Source of the DNA: Paraconexibacter sp040581415 | Lineage (GTDB): Bacteria > Actinomycetota > Thermoleophilia > Solirubrobacterales > Solirubrobacteraceae | Direction: 5' to 3' | Assembly: GCF_040581415.1 (NCBI RefSeq) | Contig: NZ_CP114014.1 | Location: 620,001 to 684,000 of the forward strand | Length of the DNA: 64,000 nt | Shown: one piece after another, positions 27,609 to 35,439 of the stretch | Numbering within the stretch: position 1 is the stretch's first letter | Layout of the letters: every line of letters starts with the position of its first letter | Program-made: the position numbers and the translations under genes | Notes under the pieces: model-generated | Told to the model about the DNA's origin: nothing | The model's database searches: none | What the model saw: the letters and a program-made list of their open reading frames with translations, nothing else

Positions 27609-29201
27609 TCAGTTCGCCGCGAGCACGGCCAGGAGCACCGCGACCTCGGTGACGACCACCGTCGCCCCGAGCGTGTCGCCGGTGTATCCGCCGACCGCGA
27701 CCTCGGCCCACAGGCCGGCCGCCGCGACCGCGACGACCGCGGCCAGGATCGCCGCGACGCCCGCACCGAACCCGCAGGCGACGAACGTGACGACGACGGC
27801 CGTCCCCGCGCCCGCCAGAACAGCGGTCGACGTCGGGGCGAACGCCGCGCCCAGCCCGTCGCGCCGGGCGGACGGCGTGCGGTAGGCGTGCGCCAGCACC
27901 GCCCAGCGGCCGAGCGCGGCGCTCGCGATGAGCGCCCCCGCCGCGTCGCGGGTCGACAGCTGCGCGAGCGTGGTGGTGGTCAGCAACAGCCAGAACCCGA
28001 GGGCGAGCGTCCCGAAGCTGCCGATGGCCGAGTCCCGCATGACCTCCAGGCGGCGCGCGCGGTCACCGCGGACGCCGAGCCCGTCGGCGCAGTCCGCGAG
28101 GCCGTCCTGGTGCAGGCCGCCGGTGAGGACCGTGGTCGCGAGGACCGCGAGGATCGCCGCGGCGAGCGCGCCCAGAGACGGCCGGGCCGCGGTCAGGACG
28201 AGTGCCCCCACACCGCCGATCGCCGCGCCGACGATCGCGTAGAAGGTCGGCGCGAGGTCGCGTCCGTGCGGACCGGTTCGAAGCGGGACGATCGTGAGGA
28301 ACGTGACGGCGTGCAGCAGTCCGCCCGCCCAGCCGGGGGCGGGCTCGGGGCCGGCGATGCCGGGTCCGCCGGGCGGTGAGGACGCTGAGGGGTGCGGCCC
28401 GATGTCGGCCTGGCCGTCCTTGGCCAGCGCGTGGGGCGCGGACTCAGGGTGGGCCTGCGCGTCGGGACCGCCCTCGCGGCCGGCCGCGAGCGGCGCGGAC
28501 GGTGGGGGGTGGGGACCCGGGTCGGCTCTGTCGTCCTTGCCGGGCGCGGGGTGCGCGGATCCGGGAGGGGCCTGCGCGTCGGGACCGCCCTCGCCCCCGG
28601 CCGCGAGCGGCGAGGACGCCGGCTGGGCCTTGGAGTCCGTGTCGCTGGGCCCGCCGGGTGCCCGCGGCGACGGCGCCGGCCGGGCCTCGGCGTCGGCGGC
28701 CGCCCCGCGGTCGGTGGCGACCGGCCGGGACGGACCAGGAACGCCGGGCGCCGCCGCGCGCTCGCCCGTCGGCTCCGCGCCCGTCGGCTCCGCGCCCGCC
28801 GGTCGTCCCCCGATCGCCTCCCGGGGTACCACCGGCCTGTCCGGCGACCGGTCAGGCGCGGGCTGTCCGGCGCTCGGGGGCGCCGGCGGGACCTCGGGTG
28901 CGGCGTCCCGCGTCGGCGTGGGCTGACGACGGGTGGGCGCGTCCGCGGGGTCGTCGACCGGTGCGGGGTCGTCGCCGCCCGGCCTGGTCGCGGGCTCGCC
29001 GCCGTCGCCGGCCCGCGTCCCACTCGCGGGATCGTTGCCGCCGGACCTCGTCCCAAGGCGCGGACGCGGCCGGCCGGGGATCCACGACCGCGCGCGAGCG
29101 GGTGTGTCCGCGGGCGGGACGGGTTCGTCGTCCGGCGACGGCGGGTCGGGCCGGCCGTCGTCCTCCGGCTGCGGGCCCGACCAGAGTCCACCGCCGCTCA
29201 T
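27609..29201 (-). CDS. cobS: adenosylcobinamide-GDP ribazoletransferase with long disordered N-terminal extension
   Basis: CobS joins adenosylcobinamide-GDP and alpha-ribazole (or its phosphate) in the membrane, the last assembly step of cobalamin. The enzyme domain is residues about 298-530: AVTFLTIVPLRTG, GGLHQDGLADCADG with the metal-binding Asp residues, MRDSAIGSFG and GGYTGDTLGATVV, with about seven helices. CobS is normally about 250 aa. Here roughly 290 residues of Pro/Ala/Gly/Asp-rich low-complexity sequence precede it, with two similar GREGGPDAQA/GGEGGPDAQA blocks. A start inside the extension is conceivable, but the ATG overlapping the bluB-cobT stop (ATGA) favours the long form. 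Confidence 0.88.
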   Translation of the reverse strand: MSGGGLWSGPQPEDDGRPDPPSPDDEPVPPADTPARARSWIPGRPRPRLGTRSGGNDPASGTRAGDGGEPATRPGGDDPAPVDDPADAPTRRQPTPTRDAAPEVPPAPPSAGQPAPDRSPDRPVVPREAIGGRPAGAEPTGAEPTGERAAAPGVPGPSRPVATDRGAAADAEARPAPSPRAPGGPSDTDSKAQPASSPLAAGGEGGPDAQAPPGSAHPAPGKDDRADPGPHPPPSAPLAAGREGGPDAQAHPESAPHALAKDGQADIGPHPSASSPPGGPGIAGPEPAPGWAGGLLHAVTFLTIVPLRTGPHGRDLAPTFYAIVGAAIGGVGALVLTAARPSLGALAAAILAVLATTVLTGGLHQDGLADCADGLGVRGDRARRLEVMRDSAIGSFGTLALGFWLLLTTTTLAQLSTRDAAGALIASAALGRWAVLAHAYRTPSARRDGLGAAFAPTSTAVLAGAGTAVVVTFVACGFGAGVAAILAAVVAVAAAGLWAEVAVGGYTGDTLGATVVVTEVAVLLAVLAAN

Positions 29202-31030
29202 GCGCCCGCCCCGTCGGCCGGGGTCACGCCCGCGTCGGCGAACGTCGCCATGTCGCGGTGCAGGGCGCCGGCCGCCTCGATCATCGGCAGCGCCAGCAGC
29301 CCGCCGGACGCCTCACCCAGGCGCAGCCGCAGGTTCAGCAGCGGCTCGAGGCCGAGCTCCGCCAGGACGAGGTCGTGGCCCAGCTCCGCGGACCGGTGAC
29401 CCGCGACCAGGACCTCGCCCGCGAGCGGGTCAAGCCGGATGGCGGCGAGGGCGGCCGCGCCGACCGCATAGCCGTCGAGGACGACGGGCAGCCCGCGGCG
29501 GGCGGCCTCGAGGATCGCGCCGGTGAGCGCGGCGAGCTCGAGCCCGCCGACCGCGAGCAGCGCCGCCCGGGGGGAGGCCCCCGCGTCGGGGTGGCGGGCG
29601 AGGGCCGCCGTGACGACCGCCCGCTTGCGGTCCAGGCCGGCCGCGTCCATGCCGGTCCCGCGGCCGACCGTCACATCCGGCGAGGCGCCGGTGAGCGCGG
29701 TCACGAGGGCGGCGGTCGTCGCGGTGTTCCCGATGCCGATCTCGCCCAGGACGAGGCAGTCGGCGTGGCCACCGGAGGCCAGCTCGCCCGCCAGGCGCGC
29801 GCCGGCGTCGAGCGCGCGGTTCAGCTGCGCGTCGGTCAGGGCGGGCCCGTCCAGCATGTCGGCGCTGCCGCGCGCGACCTTCTCGTCCCGGACCCCGGGC
29901 GGGGTGGGTCCGGCCAGGCCCAGGTCGGCAATCAGGAGCGGGTGCCCGCCGCGCCGGGCCAGGACGCCGACCGCGGACTCCCCACGGGCCGCGGCCGCAG
30001 TCACCTGCGTGGAGACCTCGCTCGCGAACAGGCTCGTGCCGTGGGTGGTGTGGCCGTGGTCGGCCGCGCACACGAGGACGCCGGCCCGCAGCGGTGCGGG
30101 CGGCGGCGCGCCGGTGATCGAGGCCCAGCGCTCGACGACGGCCTCGAGCGCCCCCAGGGAGCCGGCGGGCTTGATCAGCTGATCGCTGCGATCGCGGGCG
30201 GCGATCGCCGCCAGCCGGTTCGGGGTCGCCGTCGCGGCCGTGCTCGCGGTCACGGGCGGGACGGGACGGCCGGGCACGTGGCGGTTCGCGGCCGGGGTCA
30301 CGTCGCGATCGTCCCAGCGCTCGTGCATGACGACGTCGTCCAGGCTCATCCGCTGCGACCAGCCGGCCGACTCGAGGCCCGGGCGGACCGGGCGCTCGTC
30401 GGGCCAGCCGACGGCGAGGTACGCCATCGGGTCGACGCGGCCCGGTATGCCGAGCAGGTCCCGCAGGTCCTGCGGGCGGTAGTAGCTGACCCAGCCGACG
30501 CCGAGGCCCTCGGCCCGCGCGGCGAGCCAGAGGTTCTGGATGGCGCACGCCGCCGAGTAGACGTCGGTCTCGGGGATCGTCCCGCGGCCCAGGATCTCGG
30601 CCTCCGGGTCGCCGTGGTCGCAGCACAGGACGATGCCGAGCGGCGCCTCGACGACACCTTCGATCTTCTGGTCCAGGAAGTGCCGCGCGCGCTCGTCGAA
30701 GCGGTCGGCCTGCAGCACCCGCTCGCGCTGCGCGAGGCGGCGGACGGCGCTGCGGGTCGCGATGTCGGCCACGACGATGATCCGCCACGGCTGCATCAGG
30801 CCCACCGATGGCGCCCGGTGCGCCGCTTCGAGCACACGCTGCAGGACGTCGCCCGGGACCGGGTCGGGGCGAAACCGCCGGATGTCCCGCCGCTCGGCGA
30901 TGACGCGGTGCACGATCGCGCGCTCGTCCGCGGTGTAGCGCCAGCCGTGCGGGTCGGCCGCGCGCTCGGCGGCCCGGGAGGCGTCGAAGCCCTCCGGCGT
31001 CTCCGGTCGCGGTAGGTGGTCGGTGGCCAC
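29198..31030 (-). CDS. BluB-CobT fusion: DMB synthase and nicotinate-nucleotide-DMB phosphoribosyltransferase
   Basis: A 610 aa bifunctional cytoplasmic protein. Residues about 30-230 are BluB, the flavin-destroying, O2-dependent maker of 5,6-dimethylbenzimidazole: RRDIRRFRPDPV, APSVGLMQPWRI and GLGVGWVSYYRPQ. Residues about 265-605 are CobT, which turns DMB and nicotinate mononucleotide into alpha-ribazole phosphate: KPAGSLGALE, VCAADHGHTTHGTS and LGEIGIGNTATT with catalytic Glu430. A short Pro-rich linker joins them, so product of the first can pass to the second. GTG start; it follows a GNAT gene by 45 nt and overlaps cobS by 4 nt. Confidence 0.92.
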   Translation of the reverse strand: MATDHLPRPETPEGFDASRAAERAADPHGWRYTADERAIVHRVIAERRDIRRFRPDPVPGDVLQRVLEAAHRAPSVGLMQPWRIIVVADIATRSAVRRLAQRERVLQADRFDERARHFLDQKIEGVVEAPLGIVLCCDHGDPEAEILGRGTIPETDVYSAACAIQNLWLAARAEGLGVGWVSYYRPQDLRDLLGIPGRVDPMAYLAVGWPDERPVRPGLESAGWSQRMSLDDVVMHERWDDRDVTPAANRHVPGRPVPPVTASTAATATPNRLAAIAARDRSDQLIKPAGSLGALEAVVERWASITGAPPPAPLRAGVLVCAADHGHTTHGTSLFASEVSTQVTAAAARGESAVGVLARRGGHPLLIADLGLAGPTPPGVRDEKVARGSADMLDGPALTDAQLNRALDAGARLAGELASGGHADCLVLGEIGIGNTATTAALVTALTGASPDVTVGRGTGMDAAGLDRKRAVVTAALARHPDAGASPRAALLAVGGLELAALTGAILEAARRGLPVVLDGYAVGAAALAAIRLDPLAGEVLVAGHRSAELGHDLVLAELGLEPLLNLRLRLGEASGGLLALPMIEAAGALHRDMATFADAGVTPADGAGA

Positions 31031-31075
31031 GCACCGGAGGGTAGACGGGCCGCCCGGCCCGCGCCGCGCCGGCCC

Positions 31076-31828
31076 TCAGCCGGGGAGCAGCAGCGTCAGC
31101 GCGGATTCCAGGACGACGAAGCCGCGGTCGACGTACAGCGTCTGCGCCGGGTTGCCGTCGGTGACCGCCAAACCGACCTGGATGCCGCCCACGTCCCGGA
31201 CCGCCGCGACGGCGTGGTCCAGGAGCAGGCTGCCCAGGCCGCGTGTCGCCGGGCCGGGGCGGCGGAAGATGTCCGTGATCCACGGTCCGGACGCGGGGCG
31301 GTCGTTCACGAACACCGCGCCGAGCGGGCTGGCGTCCGCGCCGATCGCCATCCGGGTCGCGGGATGGAGGGGCCCGGTGACGAGGCCGTCGGCGATGCGC
31401 TGCAGCTCCGCGAGCGCGCTCGCAGCGGTCTCGCCGGGACGCGCGTCCGGGTGGCCGGCGGGGTACGCGGCCAGGTTCGGCTCGCCGAGACCGGCCGGGA
31501 GCTCGCGCGGGTCGAGCGCGGCGACGGTGACGCCGGGCGGGGCGGGCGCCGGGGGACGGGGCGGGACGCGCGCGAGGTCGAGCCGCATCACGTGGGCATG
31601 CCGGCGCAGCGTGGCGCCCGCGGCCAGGAGCGCGTCCCCGAGCGGGCCGGGATGCACCGCGACCAGCCAGCCGGGGAACGTGTCGACGGCAGCGGCGGCG
31701 ACCACGTGCGGCGCGGCGCCGTCGCGCGGTCGCAGCCGGTCGGCGAGCGGGAGCCCGTCGCGCGTTCCGCGCACGTACGTGGCGCAGGCCACGCCGTCGG
31801 GTCCGGCCAGCACGGTCCGCGCAGTCAC
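31076..31828 (-). CDS. GNAT-family N-acetyltransferase
   Basis: A 250 aa protein. The C-terminal 100 residues carry the GNAT core: AVFVNDRPASGPWITDIFRRPG, then RGLGSLLLDHAVAAVRD as the acetyl-CoA loop (motif A) and LYVDRGFVVLES as motif B. The N-terminal half may be a degenerate second GNAT repeat. The GTG start is chosen because the preceding residues are low complexity and run into the promoter region. It is first in the leftward bluB-cobT-cobS unit. Its substrate and any link to cobalamin are unknown. Confidence 0.75.
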   Translation of the reverse strand: MTARTVLAGPDGVACATYVRGTRDGLPLADRLRPRDGAAPHVVAAAAVDTFPGWLVAVHPGPLGDALLAAGATLRRHAHVMRLDLARVPPRPPAPAPPGVTVAALDPRELPAGLGEPNLAAYPAGHPDARPGETAASALAELQRIADGLVTGPLHPATRMAIGADASPLGAVFVNDRPASGPWITDIFRRPGPATRGLGSLLLDHAVAAVRDVGGIQVGLAVTDGNPAQTLYVDRGFVVLESALTLLLPG

Positions 31829-31971
31829 GCCGGACAGCCTGGCAGCTGCGGGCGACGTCGACCCCGGGTTCCGGCCCCCGGACGAGGCCCGAGCTCCTGC
31901 TGACACCGCGTCACCCGCGGCGCTTCCGGTGACCCGTCGTTCCGGCCCCGCCACGGTGGTCGATCTCCTGA

Positions 31972-32034
31972 TGACGCTGCGTCAGCGCGCTGTCGTCCTT
32001 CGGGCACGGGACGCCGCAGGGCGGCCGGTAACAT
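31972..32034 (+). promoter_or_regulatory. promoter region of the main cob operon
   Basis: The 13 bp palindrome TGACGC-T-GCGTCA lies at 31972-31984. A TAACAT hexamer at 32029-32034 fits a -10 box, placing transcription start at about 32041, exactly where the riboswitch begins. No good -35 element is seen at the usual distance. The palindrome could be a regulator site. Confidence 0.4.
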
Positions 32035-32040
32035 GCCCGG

Positions 32041-32190
32041 CACTACCGCGTGGCGGCGTGAGGAACCCGGCGAGACTCCGGGACGGTCGCGCCACTGTGT
32101 CCCGGACGGGTTCTGCGTTCCGGGGAGTCAGGAACTCCTGCCGCCGCGACCAAGCCCTCGACGCGAACGGGACGCGAGATCCCGTGGAGG
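32041..32190 (+). ncRNA. cobalamin riboswitch heading the rightward cob operon
   Basis: The conserved core is clear: GAGGAA, a CCCGG/CCGGG stem, GGTCGCGCCACTGT (32086-32099) with the B12 box GCCACTG, then AGTCAGGAACTC (32126-32137). The GGCGGC near 32053 pairs with GCCGCC near 32141 to close the domain. Downstream, ACGGGA (32167-32172) and TCCCGT (32180-32185) form a hairpin with loop CGCGAGA, immediately followed by the ribosome site GGAGG (32186-32190). Adenosylcobalamin binding would be expected to hide that site and reduce expression of the operon. Confidence 0.92.
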
Positions 32191-32199
32191 ACCGTTCAG

Positions 32200-32220
32200 A
32201 TGGACTTCACCCCGACGTGA
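32200..32220 (+). CDS. six-codon leader ORF coupled to the first cob gene
   Basis: ATG GAC TTC ACC CCG ACG TGA lies 9 nt after the only good ribosome site (GGAGG). Its TGA overlaps the GTG start of the phosphatase gene (GTGA). It therefore looks like a leader that carries ribosomes onto the operon. Peptide MDFTPT has no recognised function. Whether it is translated is inference; an in-frame GTG for the phosphatase at 32184 is the competing start. Confidence 0.5.
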   Translation: MDFTPT

Positions 32221-32885
32221 GGCGCCTGCTCCTCGTCCGGCATGCGGCGACGCCTGCCACGCGCACGCTCACGTTCCCGGCGGACGAAGCGCTCGACGCC
32301 CGCGGGCTGACCGATGCGGCGGCGCTCGCCCGCGCGCTGCCGGCCGACCCGGGCGAGGTCCTGTGCAGCCCGGCCGGACGCTGTCGGCAGACCGTCACGG
32401 CGGCCGGGCTGGCGACGCCCGTCGTCGACGCGCGGCTCGCCGAGGGTGACTTCGGCACCTGGGCGGGCCGCACGCTCGAGGAGATCCACGCGGACGACCT
32501 CGCCGCCGCGACGGCGTGGATGACCGACCCGGACGCCGCCCCGCACGGGGGCGAGTCGCTCACGACCTTCAGCGCGCGCGTGGGCGAGTGGCTCGACGAG
32601 CAGGGGCAGCTGGACGGCCGGGCGGTGGCCGTCACGCACGGCGGGGTCATCAAGGCGGCCATCGTCCGCGCGCTCGGCGCGCCGGTCATGAGCTTCTGGC
32701 GGGTCGACGTCGCCCCGCTCTCGATCACGACGCTGCACGCTCACCAGGGCCGCTGGACGGTGGTGCGGACCAACGCGCTCACGGCGACCAAGCGCGTCGG
32801 CGCCCCGGCCGCTGCCGCCCAGGCCCCCGGTCTCGCGCTCGGGTCTGCCGGTGTCCGGCCGGCCGACCAGGGGGTCGACCGATGA
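32217..32885 (+). CDS. cobC: histidine-phosphatase-family alpha-ribazole phosphatase
   Basis: Removes the 5'-phosphate from alpha-ribazole phosphate (or adenosylcobalamin phosphate) late in cobalamin synthesis. The 222 aa protein has the phosphoglycerate-mutase-like signature LLLVRHAATP, with His9 as phosphate acceptor, LCSPAGRCRQT, the acid in LAEGDFGTWAG and the second His in AVTHGGVIKA. The family RHG reads RHA. The C-terminus is an Ala/Gly-rich tail. GTG start overlapping the leader ORF; it is first after the riboswitch and overlaps cobD by 4 nt. Symbol follows the Salmonella usage. Confidence 0.85.
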   Translation: MRRLLLVRHAATPATRTLTFPADEALDARGLTDAAALARALPADPGEVLCSPAGRCRQTVTAAGLATPVVDARLAEGDFGTWAGRTLEEIHADDLAAATAWMTDPDAAPHGGESLTTFSARVGEWLDEQGQLDGRAVAVTHGGVIKAAIVRALGAPVMSFWRVDVAPLSITTLHAHQGRWTVVRTNALTATKRVGAPAAAAQAPGLALGSAGVRPADQGVDR

Positions 32886-33913
32886 CCGGCGCAGGACTCG
32901 CGGGCGGGTACGTCGCCGACCTCCTCCTCGGCGACCCCGCGCGCCGGCACCCGGTTGCGGGCTTCGGGCAGGCGGCGTTGCGCGCGGAGGCCGCGCTGTA
33001 CGCGCCGTCCCGGCCGCGAGGCGTCGTCTACGCCGGCGTCCTCGTCGGCGGCGCCGCCGCAGCCGGCGCCCTCGCGGGACGGACCGGCGCGGCACTCGGC
33101 GGCGCGCTGGGTGGGGACGCCGGGCGCCGCCGCGGGGCGACCGCGGTCCTGGCCGCCGTCACCTGGGGCGCACTCGGCGGGCGCTCGCTCACGCGGGTCG
33201 CGGGGCGGCTGGCGGACGACCTCGAGCGCAGCGACCTGGCTGCGGCCCGCACGACGCTGCCGTCGCTCTGCGGGCGCGACCCCGAGGCGCTCGACGCGGA
33301 CGGCCTGGCGCGCGCGGCCCTCGAGTCGGTCGCCGAGAACACCAGCGACGCGGTCGTCGGCGCGCTCTTCTGGGGGGCCGTCGCCGGCCCGGGAGGGGTG
33401 GCGGCGTACCGCGCGGCCAACACGCTCGACGCGATGGTCGGCCACCGCAGCGACCGCTACCGCGAGTTCGGCTGGGCCGCGGCCAAGCTGGACGACGCGC
33501 TGAACTGGCCACCGGCCCGCCTCGCCGCGGGCCTCACCGCTGTCTGTGCGCCCGTGGTTGGCGGGGCGCCCGACACGACGCTGGAGACCGTCCTGCGCGA
33601 CGGCGCCAAGCACCCGTCCCCCAACGCGGGCCGGGTCGAGTCCGCGTTCGCGGGGGCACTCGGCGTCCGGCTCGGCGGTCCGCTGGCCTACGCGGGCCGC
33701 GACGAGATCCGCCCGACGATGGGGGACGGTCGCGCGCCGACGGCTACCGACGTGCACCGCGCGACCCGCCTGAGCCTCGCGGTCGGCGCCGCGGCGACCA
33801 TCGCGTGCGCGGCCGCCCGCACGCTCATCGTCCGCCTCCGGACGCCGAAACCCGTTGTTCGTCACCCAGTCCGATGGAGAACGGGTCTCGGCGCGAAACG
33901 GGGCGGAACATGA
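32882..33913 (+). CDS. cobD: adenosylcobinamide-phosphate synthase (CbiB/CobD)
   Basis: A membrane enzyme attaching aminopropanol phosphate to adenosylcobyric acid. The 343 aa protein shows the family motifs GGYVADLLLGDPARRHPVAGFG at the start, LESVAENTSDAVVGALFW, GHRSDRYREFGWAAAKLDD and DGAKHPSPNAGRVESAFAG. Several hydrophobic segments agree with the usual four to five membrane helices. Symbol follows the Pseudomonas denitrificans usage (CbiB in Salmonella). Coupled on both sides by 4 nt overlaps (with cobC and cobQ). Confidence 0.93.
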   Translation: MTGAGLAGGYVADLLLGDPARRHPVAGFGQAALRAEAALYAPSRPRGVVYAGVLVGGAAAAGALAGRTGAALGGALGGDAGRRRGATAVLAAVTWGALGGRSLTRVAGRLADDLERSDLAAARTTLPSLCGRDPEALDADGLARAALESVAENTSDAVVGALFWGAVAGPGGVAAYRAANTLDAMVGHRSDRYREFGWAAAKLDDALNWPPARLAAGLTAVCAPVVGGAPDTTLETVLRDGAKHPSPNAGRVESAFAGALGVRLGGPLAYAGRDEIRPTMGDGRAPTATDVHRATRLSLAVGAAATIACAAARTLIVRLRTPKPVVRHPVRWRTGLGAKRGGT

Positions 33914-35439
33914 AGGGGGCCGTGCTCGTCGCCGGGACCCACAGCGACGCCGGCAAGTCGCTCGTGACCGCCGGCCTATGCCGCTGGCTGAAGCGCCGGG
34001 GCGTCAGCGTCGCGCCGTTCAAGGCGCAGAACATGGCGCTGAACTCGGTCGTCGCCCGCGGCGGCTTCGAGATCGGGCGCGCGCAGGCGATGCAGGCCGC
34101 GGCCGCGGGGATCGCGCCCGAGGTCGCCATGAACCCGATCCTTATCAAGCCGTCCGGCGACCGTCACTCGCAGGTCATCGTCATGGGCAAGCCCTACGCG
34201 GACGTCGGGGCGACGACCTACCAGGGGCTGAAGGACGAGCTGCGGCCGATCGTCGCCGACGCCCTGAATGACCTCCGCACCCGCTACGACGTCGTCGTCT
34301 GCGAGGGCGCCGGCTCGCCTGCGGAGATCAACCTCCGCGCCGCGGACCTCACGAACATGGGCCTCGCCCGCGCCGCCGACCTGCCCGTGATTCTTGTCGG
34401 CGACATCGACCGCGGCGGCGTGTTCGCCTCGCTGCTCGGGACCGTCGCCGCGCTCGAGCCCGCCGACCAGCGCCACATCGCGGGCTTTGTCATCAACAAG
34501 TTCCGCGGGGACGCGTCGATCCTCGCGCCGGGCCTGGAGCAGATCAGCGCGCTCACCGGCCGCCCGATGTTCGGCGTGCTGCCGTTCGCGGAGAACCTGA
34601 CGATCGACGCCGAGGACTCGCTCGCGATCGCGGCACCCCGCCAGGATGTCGACGGCGGCACCGGGACCCTGGACGTGGCGGTGGTGCGGCTCAGGTGGAT
34701 GTCGAACTTCACCGACCTCGACGCCCTCGCCCGTGAGCCCGGCGTCCGCGTCCGCTTCACCCGCAGCCCCGTCGACATCGAGCGCGCGGACCTCGTCGTC
34801 GTCCCCGGCACCAAGGCCACCGTGCAGGACCTGCAGCGCCTGCGGGACGACGGCCTGGACCTCGCCCTGCAGCAGCGGGCGGCCACGGGCGACCCGATCC
34901 TCGGCGTCTGCGGCGGCTACCAGCTGCTCGGCGAGCACATCTCCGACGACGTGGAGTCCAGAGCCGGAGCGGTCGCGGGCCTGGGCATCCTCCCGATCAC
35001 CACGCCGTTCGAGCGCGACAAGGTCCTCGCCAACGTGCACGGTCACAGCGCGTTCCTGCAGAGCGCCGTCGGCGGCTACGAGATCCGCCACGGCCGCCCG
35101 CGGCCCACCGACCCGGCAAGCGCGGCGCAGCCCCTGATCGTCCGCAACGACGGCGAGCCCGAGGGCTGCGTCGCCGGCGCGACCATCGGCACGAGCTGGC
35201 ACGGCCTGCTCGAGCACGACGAAGCGCGCCGCGCGCTCCTGCGCTGGACGGCAGCGCAGCGCGGCCTGCCCTTCGTCCCTGCGACCATCGACTTCCACGC
35301 CGAGCGCGAGCGTCAGCTCGACCGCCTCGGCGATCTCATCGAGGACCACCTCGACACCGCCGCGCTGCTCGAGCTGATCGAGCGCGGCGTCCCGACGGAC
35401 CTTCCCGACCTGCTGCTGGAGCGTGCTGCCACGTGCTGA
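33910..35439 (+). CDS. cobQ: cobyric acid synthase
   Basis: Glutamine-dependent amidation of four side chains (b, d, e, g) of adenosylcobyrinic acid a,c-diamide. The 509 aa length fits. The N-terminal dethiobiotin-synthetase-like domain starts AGTHSDAGKSLVTAGL, continues with FKAQNMALNS, and has GDIDRGGVFASL. The C-terminal amidase domain has catalytic Cys334 in GVCGGYQLLG and the His in SWHGLLEHD. ATG overlaps the cobD stop by 4 nt; the 3' end overlaps the cobN start by 7 nt. Confidence 0.96.
   Translation: MKGAVLVAGTHSDAGKSLVTAGLCRWLKRRGVSVAPFKAQNMALNSVVARGGFEIGRAQAMQAAAAGIAPEVAMNPILIKPSGDRHSQVIVMGKPYADVGATTYQGLKDELRPIVADALNDLRTRYDVVVCEGAGSPAEINLRAADLTNMGLARAADLPVILVGDIDRGGVFASLLGTVAALEPADQRHIAGFVINKFRGDASILAPGLEQISALTGRPMFGVLPFAENLTIDAEDSLAIAAPRQDVDGGTGTLDVAVVRLRWMSNFTDLDALAREPGVRVRFTRSPVDIERADLVVVPGTKATVQDLQRLRDDGLDLALQQRAATGDPILGVCGGYQLLGEHISDDVESRAGAVAGLGILPITTPFERDKVLANVHGHSAFLQSAVGGYEIRHGRPRPTDPASAAQPLIVRNDGEPEGCVAGATIGTSWHGLLEHDEARRALLRWTAAQRGLPFVPATIDFHAERERQLDRLGDLIEDHLDTAALLELIERGVPTDLPDLLLERAATC

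Noticed and set aside
31076..31828. CobW or another cobalt chaperone in the leftward arm
   Set aside because: The motifs are those of an acetyltransferase; no GTPase P-loop is present.
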